A stretch of 64,000 nt of DNA, from positions 1,798,001 to 1,862,000 of the forward strand of contig NZ_CP079105.1 in the NCBI RefSeq assembly GCF_019285775.1. The letters are read 5' to 3'. Shown in pieces: positions 51,876 through 59,605 of the stretch. How positions within the stretch are numbered: position 1 is the first letter of the stretch; every line of letters begins with the position of its first letter. The position numbers were made by a program, and so were the translations under genes. This stretch comes from Skermania piniformis. Its GTDB lineage: Bacteria > Actinomycetota > Actinomycetes > Mycobacteriales > Mycobacteriaceae. The notes beneath the pieces were generated by a model. It did no database searches, had not been told where the DNA came from, and saw only the letters and a program-made list of their open reading frames with translations.

Positions 51876-52481
51876 CTATTTTGGTCGCTCGAAGGCCGAC
51901 AGGTACATCGCCAGGACCGGTCGGTAGAGATCGATCTCGTCGAGTGCGCTACTCAGGGCGACGGAATCGCTGGTGGCGATCAGGATCTGCGCGAAGGTCG
52001 TCGAGGGGATCGACAAGGCGCCGCCGAGCCGTTCGATGCCTTCGGTCACAAAGCTGCCGAGATCGGCCACCGCAGCGGCCCGTTGCGCGGCGACGCGGTC
52101 GCGCACGTCCGGATTGCGGGCCAGATACAGCAGGAACTCCAGCCCCAGCGCCGCTTGCCCCGGACCGCGCTCGACGCTCAGCTCTCGCCACCGCCGGGCG
52201 ACCTCGTCGAGTTCGGCCTGACCGACCCGCGCGGTGTCGGCGAGGACGTCGACGAAGGTCTCGAAGTAGCGGCGCCAGTGCCGGTCGCAGACCTCGAGGA
52301 AGAGATCCTCCTTGGTCTCGAAGTGCGCGTAGATGGCGCCCTTGGTATAGCCGGCGGTGTCCGCGATGTCGTCCAGAGTCGCCGGGGTGAAGCCCTTTTC
52401 GGCGAACACCTGCTCGGCCGCATCCAGCAGTAACGAGCGGGTGTGCGATAGCCGTCGCTCCCGCGTCCAACGCTCGGGCAT
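51876..52481 (-). CDS. TetR-family regulator (first of a tandem pair)
   Basis: 201 residues from ATG 52481; ATG 52490 is an alternative start. HTH: LLDAAEQVFAEKGFTPATLDDIADTAGYTKGAIYAHFETKEDLF. Divergent from an AveC-like membrane-protein gene, with a dyad between them. The paralogous pair suggests a duplication with separate ligand specificity, or formation of a heterodimer. Confidence 0.9.
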   Translation of the reverse strand: MPERWTRERRLSHTRSLLLDAAEQVFAEKGFTPATLDDIADTAGYTKGAIYAHFETKEDLFLEVCDRHWRRYFETFVDVLADTARVGQAELDEVARRWRELSVERGPGQAALGLEFLLYLARNPDVRDRVAAQRAAAVADLGSFVTEGIERLGGALSIPSTTFAQILIATSDSVALSSALDEIDLYRPVLAMYLSAFERPK

Positions 52482-52527
52482 GTCGGCCATCGTGCCACGG
52501 GAAGAAATAAACACTTCCGTCATGCAG

Positions 52528-52541
52528 ATACTGGTGAGTAT
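52528..52541. promoter_or_regulatory. Dyad operator candidate ATACT-GGTG-AGTAT
   Basis: A perfect 5-4-5 inverted repeat between the divergent TetR pair and the AveC-like gene, about 35 bp before the latter's ATG. It is the natural site for autoregulation by one of the two TetR proteins. Confidence 0.5.
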
Positions 52542-52575
52542 TCTGAGTGCAGTTTTGCAGCCGAAGGGGACTGTC

Positions 52576-53757
52576 ATGACCGAGCTGTCGCCGAAGGCGG
52601 AGTTGTCCCGCCCGAAGCCCTATGTCGCGGAGAAGCTCGGCAGCGCCGCGCTACCCGCCGACCGGCCGCCCACCGCCCGAGCGGTGAAGATCTGGGCGAC
52701 CGTCGGCGGGGTGATCCTGGCCTTCCAGCTCTACGTCTGGATCCGGTGGATCACCGGGCCCAACTTCGAACGGGTGCCACCCGGCCCCACAGATCCGCCG
52801 ACGTACATGAAAGCGGTCTTGGTCACCTGGACGATTGTGATCATCGTCGGCCTGCCGATCAGCCTGTACTACTTCATCGTCCGGCCGTGGCGGCGGGAGC
52901 GGCGGATCACGCTCGACGGCATGCTGCTGGTCGCCTGCGGCCTGTTGTTCTTCCAGGACCCGCTGCTGAACTACTTCAACACCTGGAGCACCTACAACAC
53001 CTGGATGTGGAATCGGGGTTCGTGGGTCCAGGACGTGCCGGGTTGGGTGTCCTACGGCAAGCCCGGCGCGATGATGGCCGAGCCGATTCTGATGAATGCG
53101 CCGGGTTATTCGTTCGGGGTGCTGCTGTGCACGATTCTCGGCTGCTGGGTGATGCGCAAGACCAAGCAGCGGTTCCCGAACATCAGCAACCTCGGCCTGA
53201 TCGGCGTGTTGATCGTGTGGGCGTTCTTCTTCGACCTGGTGATCGAGGGCCTGTTCCTGATGCCGATGGGGCTGTTCACCTACCCCGGCGCGATCCAGTC
53301 GTTGTCGATCAATGCCGGAACCTACTACCAATGGCCGGTGTACGAGGGTCTGATGTGGGGCGGAGTGCAGGCCGGCCTGTGCGCGCTGCGGTACTTCACC
53401 GACGACCGCGGCCGCACCTTCGTCGAGCGCGGCCTCGACAGCGTTCGCGGCGGGTTCGTTCGCCAGCAGTTCACCCGGTTCCTGGCGATCTTCGCCGCGT
53501 GCAGCGCGTTCTTCTTCGTGATGTACAACCTGCCGGCACAGTGGTTCGCGATGCACGCCGACCCCTGGCCGGAAGACCTGCTGAAGCGGTCGTACTTCCT
53601 GATGGGTATCTGCGGCGACGGTACCGACCGGCCGTGCCCCGATCCGGCGCTACCGATGCCGCTGACGAACTCCGGCTACATCGACAAGGACGGGCGGCTG
53701 GTGTTGCCGGACGGGGTGGTGTTGCCGTCGATCGTGCCGGTGGAGCAGGGCAACTGA
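52576..53757 (+). CDS. AveC-like (spirocyclase family) multi-pass membrane protein
   Basis: 393 residues with about seven hydrophobic segments (roughly 40-60, 80-102, 115-132, 175-195, 210-232, 260-280 and 300-320), plus loops rich in Trp/Tyr such as NYFNTWSTYNTW. The family includes AveC, a bifunctional dehydratase/spirocyclase of avermectin synthesis; relatives in mycolic actinomycetes have no known function. ATG 52576 follows AAGGGGA. Divergent from the TetR pair. Function not assignable beyond the family. Confidence 0.78.
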   Translation: MTELSPKAELSRPKPYVAEKLGSAALPADRPPTARAVKIWATVGGVILAFQLYVWIRWITGPNFERVPPGPTDPPTYMKAVLVTWTIVIIVGLPISLYYFIVRPWRRERRITLDGMLLVACGLLFFQDPLLNYFNTWSTYNTWMWNRGSWVQDVPGWVSYGKPGAMMAEPILMNAPGYSFGVLLCTILGCWVMRKTKQRFPNISNLGLIGVLIVWAFFFDLVIEGLFLMPMGLFTYPGAIQSLSINAGTYYQWPVYEGLMWGGVQAGLCALRYFTDDRGRTFVERGLDSVRGGFVRQQFTRFLAIFAACSAFFFVMYNLPAQWFAMHADPWPEDLLKRSYFLMGICGDGTDRPCPDPALPMPLTNSGYIDKDGRLVLPDGVVLPSIVPVEQGN

Positions 53758-53817
53758 CGATAGCGGGACGATCCGACAGCTCGGAAGGACCGACCCGATC
53801 AGCCGATCGCTGCGAAG

Positions 53818-54258
53818 TCAGGTCGGGTCGATCCAGCTGGGAAACCGTCGAGTCGCGCGTCGTTCGGAGCTGTCCAAGCTGCCGGATTCCCAGCGGTGGC
53901 CGTCCGGCAACCATGCGTCTCGGACGACTCCGACCCAGGCGCCGCTGCTGTCGATCAGGCAATGTTCTTCGGCGTTGCCGGAGCAGATCGCTTCAACGAG
54001 TCCGAGCGCCGGCACCGGTCGCTTGCGGTCCTCCGAGACATAGTCGACTACTGTGTCGAAACACCAACCGGTCTCGATCCTGGCGGCCTCGTCGTCGAAG
54101 CGGGTGACCCGGACACTTCCCCGAGACCGGCCATCAGGTAGAGCCCTGCGGGCCGACATGACCACTACGCCCTCGTACAAGTAAGTCTTGGCGTTGTACT
54201 TCATCGTTAGATCGCACAAGCCGACGACGAAATCGTCCCAGTTGCCCTGTTCGCTCAC
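53818..54258 (-). CDS. Hypothetical cytoplasmic protein
   Basis: 146 residues, no family recognised. GTG 54258 follows GAGGAG by 8 nt, a good ribosome site. Composition is balanced, with several Trp and Cys and no signal or membrane segment; the predicted fold is alpha/beta. Upstream lies the small secreted-protein gene (32-bp gap), probably co-transcribed. Bases 53758-53817 contain no gene. Confidence 0.55.
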   Translation of the reverse strand: MSEQGNWDDFVVGLCDLTMKYNAKTYLYEGVVVMSARRALPDGRSRGSVRVTRFDDEAARIETGWCFDTVVDYVSEDRKRPVPALGLVEAICSGNAEEHCLIDSSGAWVGVVRDAWLPDGHRWESGSLDSSERRATRRFPSWIDPT

Positions 54259-54290
54259 CGTTGTGCTCCTCGCTCAGCCACAGGGATTGA

Positions 54291-54593
54291 TCACCGATTG
54301 CGAATACTGCCAGCCAGCTTGCCGTTGCGGCCCGGTACGCCGACCACGATCCATTCCCCGTTGATTTTCCGCTCGAGCTGGGCGAACACCTCCACCGAGT
54401 CGATCGCGGCGGTGCAGAAGATTCCGCCCTTGCCGACGATCCAGCCGGGCGAACCCTTGGACTCGTGGGGATTGTTTGCTTCAGCATGGCAGGTTGCGTC
54501 ACCCGGTGTCGCCATCGAGACGACCGGTGCGAGTCCTGGTGCGGTCAGCGCGGCGACGACTACACCGGCGACCACAATTCTTTCGATGTCCAC
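54291..54593 (-). CDS. Small secreted protein, function unknown
   Basis: 100 residues. The N-terminus is a signal-peptide-like hydrophobic stretch (VVAGVVVAALTAPGLAPVVS) after a charged IER, with cleavage likely near residue 28. Two Cys (in ATCHAE and GIFCTAA) may form a disulfide in the mature domain. I recognise no family. It has a plausible ATG but no strong ribosome site. Confidence 0.58.
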   Translation of the reverse strand: MDIERIVVAGVVVAALTAPGLAPVVSMATPGDATCHAEANNPHESKGSPGWIVGKGGIFCTAAIDSVEVFAQLERKINGEWIVVGVPGRNGKLAGSIRNR

Positions 54594-54900
54594 TGCGTCC
54601 CCCGGCGCAGTTCAATTGCGGTGGAGGAATTTCCGACCGCATACCTATTGGATGTGCCGAGGATCGGTCGGTTCCACCAGCCGTCCGACGTCTATGCGGA
54701 CTTGGCCGGGTTGCCTACCGAGCTGGTCAGTGCGCAGCGAGTTCGACGTAGGCCCGGTCAGGTTGTCTCGAAGCGCGCACACACGCCGGGCGAGTAGCGG
54801 GTGGTCGTGATACTCCACGTCGACCGCCCGTCACTTCTCGGTCGGGCGTCCCGGTCATATCGGTGCCTTCACGTTGCTTCCGTAGCCGCAGCAAAGCGCA
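54594..54900. other. Intergenic region with no convincing gene
   Basis: A short plus frame (GTG near 54624 to TAG 54797) gives some 58 residues with mixed composition and no ribosome site. I see no family, and the G+C content drops towards 54900. It precedes the large 38-bp dyad. It may be a gene remnant or long leader. Confidence 0.4.
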
Positions 54901-54938
54901 GTATCTAGTACTTGATACTAATGCCAAGTACTAGATAC
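54901..54938. promoter_or_regulatory. 38-bp perfect dyad operator upstream of the reductase operon
   Basis: GTATCTAGTACTTG (54901-54914) and CAAGTACTAGATAC (54925-54938) are exact inverse repeats around a 10-bp spacer. Each arm also contains the palindrome AGTACT. TAGATAC in the right arm could serve as a -10, placing the transcript start at the GTG, which suggests a leaderless mRNA. The right arm ends 10 bp before that GTG, so bound repressor would block the promoter. Confidence 0.7.
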
Positions 54939-54948
54939 ATTGGATGGT

Positions 54949-55995
54949 GTGAACCCCGCGCCCCGAGTTCTGCTCGACGAGGCGGCCCCAGCCGTCCCGG
55001 ACGCGGACGGCTTCGCGTCGTTGGTGGTCGAGCGGGTGATTCGGGAGACCGGTGACGCGGTGTCACTGGAATTGCTGAACGCGGCTGGATTCCGTTACGA
55101 AGCAGGACAGTACGTCACCCTCCGGGTGACGATCGACGGGCAAGAACACCGGCGCTGCTATTCGATGTCGTCCTCGCCGGCGGCGGGAGACAGCCTGCGG
55201 GTCACCGTCAAGCGGGACCGGGATGGCGTCGTTTCGAACTGGCTGAACGATCATGCACGGGCCGGTGATCGGCTGGACGTGGCGGCGCCGGACGGGCGGT
55301 TCACGTTGACCGAGACCGCGGACGAGCTGGTGGCGTTCGCCGGCGGCAGTGGCATCACCCCGGTGCTCTCGTTGATCCATACGGTGCTGGTGACTACCGA
55401 TCGGCGTGCTCGACTGTTCTATGCGAACCGGAACGCTGATTCGATCATCTTCCGTGCTGCTTTGGCCGAGCTCGCGGCAGCCTGGCCGGATCGGTTCACC
55501 GCGCACCATCACCTTGATGATCAGTCCGGGGTCGTGACTCCTGAGCAGATTCGTGACTTCACGAACGGTTCGGCGGCGGAGTACTACATCTGCGGGCCCG
55601 CGCCGTTCATGGATGCGGCCGAGTCGGTGTTGCAGACTGCCGGCGTGCCGGGCGCGCGGGTCCACCTCGAGCGCTTCTCGGTGGAACCTGGACCGATCTC
55701 CGCGATCGCGGAATCGGCTGTCTGCGAAGAGGTGACGATCCAGCTCGGGCGGAAGACGATCACCACCGCCTACCGGCCCGGCACCACGTTGCTGCAATGC
55801 GCCCGCTCGACCGGACTGCGCGCGCCGTCGTCGTGTGAAGTCGGTTCTTGCGGAACGTGTATGGCCCGAATAGACGAGGGCAGCGCGCGCATGTTGAACA
55901 ACGACGCACTGGACGAGGACGAGGTGGCCGAGGGCTGGGTGGTGACCTGTCAGTCGCTGCCGACCAGCCGCACCGTCCGGGTGGTCTACGAATGA
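54949..55995 (+). CDS. Rieske-oxygenase reductase (KshB/HmpX-like, FAD and 2Fe-2S)
   Basis: 348 residues. The FAD-binding RCYSMSS (about residue 63), NAD-binding GGSGITP (about 124), and a C-terminal plant-type [2Fe-2S] ferredoxin (CEVGSCGTC plus a final Cys in VTCQS) occur in the order seen in KshB-type reductases. It would feed electrons from NADH to the Rieske oxygenase two genes downstream, and maybe to that at 46.5 kb. GTG 54949 is used, with no ribosome site; a TTG at 54940 is in frame. Promoter holds the 38-bp dyad. Confidence 0.92.
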   Translation: MNPAPRVLLDEAAPAVPDADGFASLVVERVIRETGDAVSLELLNAAGFRYEAGQYVTLRVTIDGQEHRRCYSMSSSPAAGDSLRVTVKRDRDGVVSNWLNDHARAGDRLDVAAPDGRFTLTETADELVAFAGGSGITPVLSLIHTVLVTTDRRARLFYANRNADSIIFRAALAELAAAWPDRFTAHHHLDDQSGVVTPEQIRDFTNGSAAEYYICGPAPFMDAAESVLQTAGVPGARVHLERFSVEPGPISAIAESAVCEEVTIQLGRKTITTAYRPGTTLLQCARSTGLRAPSSCEVGSCGTCMARIDEGSARMLNNDALDEDEVAEGWVVTCQSLPTSRTVRVVYE

Positions 55996-56011
55996 GAGCC
56001 GAGGTACACAC

Positions 56012-56755
56012 ATGAGCAGGGTTGCCGTGGTCACCGGTGGTGGTTCCGGGATGGGCGAGTCGACCTGTCATGAGCTCGGTCGACGCGGGCACCGAGTCGC
56101 TGTGGTGGATGTGAATGCCGAATCAGCGCAACGGGTCACCGACGATCTTCGGTCGACCGGGATCACCGCGACTGCGGCCGCCGCCGACGTGTCCGATCGG
56201 GCCGCGGTGCAGGACGCGTTCGCCAAGGTCCGGTGCGAGCTCGGCCCGGTGGACATCCTGGTCACCAGCGCCGGCATGTTCGGATTCTCGCCGTTCGAGG
56301 AGATCACCGCCGAAGCCTGGCAGCGGATGTTGGACGTCAACCTGACCGGAACCTTCCTCTGCTGCCAGGCAGCGTTGCCGGACATGGTGGCTGCCGGTTG
56401 GGGCCGGATCGTGCTGATCACTTCCTCTAGTGCGCAACGTGGTTCGCCGTTCGCCGCCCATTACGCCGCCTCCAAGGGTGCGTTGATGACACTGACCAAG
56501 TCGCTGGCTCGCGAGTATGCGGACCGCGGGATCACCGTCAACAACATTCCGCCATCCGGTATCGAGACCCCGATGCAGCATCAGGGCCAGGCCGCTGGAC
56601 ACCTGCGGTCGAACGAGGAGATCGCCGCGGCGATCCCGATCGGCCGGCTCGGCACCGGCGCCGATATCGCCTGTGCGGTGGCGTTTCTCTGCTCCGACGA
56701 TGCCGGCTACATCACCGGTCAGACGCTCGGGGTCAACGGTGGCGCCGTGATGTAG
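56012..56755 (+). CDS. Short-chain dehydrogenase/reductase
   Basis: 247 residues. TGGGSGMGE nucleotide motif, TSAG (an NNAG variant), catalytic Ser in ITSSSAQ, Y-x3-K in HYAASKGA, and the final VNGG are seen. GAGG lies 7 nt before ATG 56012. It sits between reductase and oxygenase genes, so it probably oxidises the hydroxylated product to a ketone or the reverse. Confidence 0.87.
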   Translation: MSRVAVVTGGGSGMGESTCHELGRRGHRVAVVDVNAESAQRVTDDLRSTGITATAAAADVSDRAAVQDAFAKVRCELGPVDILVTSAGMFGFSPFEEITAEAWQRMLDVNLTGTFLCCQAALPDMVAAGWGRIVLITSSSAQRGSPFAAHYAASKGALMTLTKSLAREYADRGITVNNIPPSGIETPMQHQGQAAGHLRSNEEIAAAIPIGRLGTGADIACAVAFLCSDDAGYITGQTLGVNGGAVM

Positions 56756-56818
56756 GCGCCCGTCCCCACACATCGTCTCCGCACCGCATAGTCATCCGCA
56801 CTGCAATAGGAGGTTCCC

Positions 56819-58075
56819 ATGGTGCAGTGGCCCAAACCGGCCGAGGGATCGTGGACCGAGCACTACCCGGAACTGGGTACCGGTCCGATCTCCTTCCGCG
56901 ACTCCATCTCCCCGCAATTCTACGAGCTGGAGCGGGATGCGGTCTTCCGGCGTGCTTGGCTGAATCTCTGCCGGGTGGAGGACCTGCCCGAGGTCGGCAG
57001 CGTCGCCACTTGCGATCTCGAAGTAACCAATTCGGCGCTGTTACTGATCCGCGGCGAGGATCAGCAGATCCGGGCGTTCCACAATCTGTGCCGGCATCGC
57101 GGTACCCGGTTGGTCCGCGCGGACGACTCCGGCGCGCCGCGCACCGACATCGACTGCACGCACTGCGGCTGGCGTTACGGCCTGGACGGTCGACTGCTCC
57201 ACGTGCCGAACCCGGAACGGTTCGTCGATCTCCGCTTCGCCGACTACGGCCTGGCACCGGTGCATTGCGATGTCTGGGCCGGTTTCGTCTTCGTCAACCT
57301 CGATACCGAACCGCGGCAGAGCTTGCGTGAGTTCCTCGGCCCGATGATCACCGGCCTCGACGACTACCCGTTCGACAAGCTGACCGAGCGCTACGACTGG
57401 ATCGCGCACAACAACAGCAACTGGAAGATCTTCGCCGACGCCTTCCAGGAGTATTACCACGTGCCGTCGCTGCACACCCAACAGGTGCCGCCCGCGGTTC
57501 GGGTACCGGACGCCGGATTCACTTGTGCGCATTTCCAACTCGACGGTCCGCACCGGGTGGTGTCGACGGCCGGCACCCGGCGCTGGTTGCTCCCTGCCGA
57601 ATACATGTATCCGATCGAGCGCGCGACTCGCAGCGGGCTCGTCGGTCCCTGGCACACCCCCGACATCGGCGAGTTGCCGGCCGGGCTGAACCCCGGCGGG
57701 ATCGAGAAGTGGGGGATCAGCAACTTCCAGATCTTCCCCAATCTGGAGATCCTGATCTACGGCGGCTGGTACCTGCTCTACCGGTACTGGCCGACCTCGC
57801 ACAACACGCACCGGTTCGAGGCCTACACCTATTTCCATCCCGCGCGCACGGTGCGGGAGCGGATCGAACACGAGGTGGCTGCGGTGGTGCTCAAGGAGTT
57901 TGCACTGCAGGACGCCGGCATGCTCGGCGGCACCCAGGCCGCGCTGGAATACGATGTGCTCGACGACTACCCGATCAACGATCAGGAAGTGCTGGTCCGG
58001 CACCTGCACAAGGAGGTCGTCGACTGGGTCGCGGACTATCGACGGGAACAGGCACCGGTAGGGGTCCGACGATGA
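56819..58075 (+). CDS. Rieske-type oxygenase alpha subunit with an altered cluster motif
   Basis: 418 residues, paralogous to the 46.5-kb enzyme. C91-x-H93 is normal, but the second Rieske pair reads C113-T-H115-C116 where the paralog has C-x2-H, so the usual His ligand is Cys and a His sits one residue earlier. The catalytic iron-site segment DAFQEYYHVPSLH is intact. An excellent AGGAGG precedes the ATG. It may bind a 3Cys-1His cluster, or use H115 in a shifted register; either would change the redox potential. Coupled to a small partner gene by ATGA. Confidence 0.88.
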   Translation: MVQWPKPAEGSWTEHYPELGTGPISFRDSISPQFYELERDAVFRRAWLNLCRVEDLPEVGSVATCDLEVTNSALLLIRGEDQQIRAFHNLCRHRGTRLVRADDSGAPRTDIDCTHCGWRYGLDGRLLHVPNPERFVDLRFADYGLAPVHCDVWAGFVFVNLDTEPRQSLREFLGPMITGLDDYPFDKLTERYDWIAHNNSNWKIFADAFQEYYHVPSLHTQQVPPAVRVPDAGFTCAHFQLDGPHRVVSTAGTRRWLLPAEYMYPIERATRSGLVGPWHTPDIGELPAGLNPGGIEKWGISNFQIFPNLEILIYGGWYLLYRYWPTSHNTHRFEAYTYFHPARTVRERIEHEVAAVVLKEFALQDAGMLGGTQAALEYDVLDDYPINDQEVLVRHLHKEVVDWVADYRREQAPVGVRR

Positions 58076-58404
58076 CCACGCGACTGCCCAGCGCCTTCGC
58101 CGAGCTGGAGCCGTTCGCGGGGACATGGTGTCTGGCCACCGAAACCGAGCGCTGGAATCAGCGGCTGGCCAGCACGCTGCCGCAGATGAACGAGTTCTAC
58201 GACGCGTTCTTCCCCCGGCTGGAAGAGGCCATCGACTATTGCGACAAGTTTCCGCTCGACGAGGTACCCGACGATGCACTGAACCTGTTGCACCTGATCT
58301 ATTCGCTGGTGATGGTGTCGATGTCGGTGGAGATCATGCATCAACCGGCCCCGGTGGACAGCGCGGACGCGGTGATGATCCGGGTCGCTGAGCCGCGCCC
58401 GTAG
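58072..58404 (+). CDS. Small acidic protein paired with a Rieske oxygenase (paralog 2)
   Basis: 110 residues, paralog of the protein at 47.75 kb. Conserved points are LEPFA, TWCL-x-TE-x-R, FYDAFFPR, YCDKFPLDEVPDD and a LLHLIYSLV helix. Its ATG overlaps the Rieske stop (ATGA). Two independent Rieske + small-protein pairs argue for a conserved functional unit. Confidence 0.78.
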   Translation: MTTRLPSAFAELEPFAGTWCLATETERWNQRLASTLPQMNEFYDAFFPRLEEAIDYCDKFPLDEVPDDALNLLHLIYSLVMVSMSVEIMHQPAPVDSADAVMIRVAEPRP

Positions 58405-58419
58405 CGGTAAGGAGTCGTT

Positions 58420-59265
58420 GTGAGTCTGCTGACCATCACCAAGCTGACCGCATCGGTGGGTGCCGAGGTCTCCGGTATCGATCCCGAACGGCTCGGCACC
58501 GACGACGGGTTGGCTACCGCCGTGCTCGACGCGCTGGAGGACAACGGCGTGTTGGTGTTCCATGATCTACACCTGAGCCCGGCGGCGCAGGTGGCATTCT
58601 GCGCCCGCCTCGGCGAGGTCGACCGGTCGTCCGACGGACACCATCCGGTGTCGGGGATCTACCCGATCACGTTGGACAAGAACAAGAACAAGGCGGCCGA
58701 GTACCTCAAGGCGACCTTCGACTGGCATATCGACGGCTGCACCCCCTTGGCCGGCGAATGCCCGCAGAAAGCGACGGTGCTGTCGGCGATCCAGGTTGCG
58801 GCCCGGGGTGGGGAGACCGAGTTCGCCAATGCCTACGCCGCCTACGACACGCTCGACGCAGACGAGAAGCAGTGGTACGACTCGCTGCGCGTGGTGCATT
58901 CGCTGGAGGCCTCGCAGAGTCGGGTGTACCCGGATCCCACGGCCGAACAGCTGGCCCGCTGGCGATCCCGGCCGACCAGCGAACACCCGCTGGTGTGGAC
59001 CCATCGCAACGGCCGGAAGTCGCTGGTGCTCGGTGCGTCGGCCGACCACGTGGTCGGGCTCGATCTCGATCAGGGTCGGGAGTTGTTGGCGCAGTTACTC
59101 GCTCATGCCACCATGGCGGACAAGGTGTACCGGCACAAATGGGCCGTGGGGGACACCGTGATCTGGGACAATCAGGGCGTATCGCATCGCGCCGCGCCGT
59201 ATGAGCCGAACTCCGCGCGGGAAATGTTGCGTACCACCGTTCTCGGCGACGAGCCGATCCGATGA
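58420..59265 (+). CDS. TauD/TfdA-family Fe(II)/2-oxoglutarate dioxygenase
   Basis: 281 residues. The iron triad is H103-x-D105 (WHIDG) and H256 (VSHRAAP), with an Arg near 267 for 2-oxoglutarate. The fold is TauD-like; the substrate is unknown. GTG 58420 is preceded by AAGGAG at 6 nt. In this operon it would carry out a further hydroxylation or desaturation step on the Rieske product. Confidence 0.9.
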   Translation: MSLLTITKLTASVGAEVSGIDPERLGTDDGLATAVLDALEDNGVLVFHDLHLSPAAQVAFCARLGEVDRSSDGHHPVSGIYPITLDKNKNKAAEYLKATFDWHIDGCTPLAGECPQKATVLSAIQVAARGGETEFANAYAAYDTLDADEKQWYDSLRVVHSLEASQSRVYPDPTAEQLARWRSRPTSEHPLVWTHRNGRKSLVLGASADHVVGLDLDQGRELLAQLLAHATMADKVYRHKWAVGDTVIWDNQGVSHRAAPYEPNSAREMLRTTVLGDEPIR

Positions 59266-59279
59266 ACCGAGGAGATCCG

Positions 59280-59591
59280 ATGACCAAGTCGCTGCTGTTC
59301 GTGGAAAGCCAACCGGCCGGCCCCGAGCAGGTCGAGGAATACCACCGCTGGCACGACGAGGTCCATTTGGCCGAGATTCTCACCATCGACGGTTTCACCT
59401 CGGCGCGCCGGTGGCAGACCGACGGCGACACGTTCGTCACGATGTACGAGATCGACACCGACATCCCCACCGCGCAGGCGAACTTCAAGGCCGCCTATGC
59501 CAGCGGGAAGATGTCGCGACCGGTGGGGATTCAGCTCGACCCGCCGCCGGTGATGCGGTACCTGTCGCTGATCGGCGAAGTCACCGGCTGA
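59280..59591 (+). CDS. EthD-like dimeric alpha/beta-barrel protein
   Basis: 103 residues, small ferredoxin-like fold of the EthD/DUF1330-type group. YHRWHDEVHLAEIL (about 17-30) is the conserved helix with His residues typical of EthD-like proteins, which assist oxygenases or P450s in small catabolic clusters. GAGGAGA precedes ATG 59280 by 6 nt; the ATG at 59262 overlaps the TauD stop but has no good site. Its stop lies in a hairpin. Confidence 0.75.
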   Translation: MTKSLLFVESQPAGPEQVEEYHRWHDEVHLAEILTIDGFTSARRWQTDGDTFVTMYEIDTDIPTAQANFKAAYASGKMSRPVGIQLDPPPVMRYLSLIGEVTG

Positions 59592-59605
59592 GCCGATCAG
59601 CCGGT
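59583..59605. terminator. Bidirectional terminator hairpin spanning both stop codons
   Basis: ACCGGCTGA (59583-59591) and TCAGCCGGT (59597-59605) form a perfect 9-bp stem with a 5-nt loop. The stem contains the TGA of the plus-strand EthD-like gene and, read inversely, the TGA of the minus-strand gene. No long U tract. It sits at a convergent junction. Confidence 0.6.

Noticed and set aside
54624-54797. Small plus-strand gene of about 58 codons
   Set aside because: No ribosome site, no family, and composition not distinct from background; listed only as an intergenic region.
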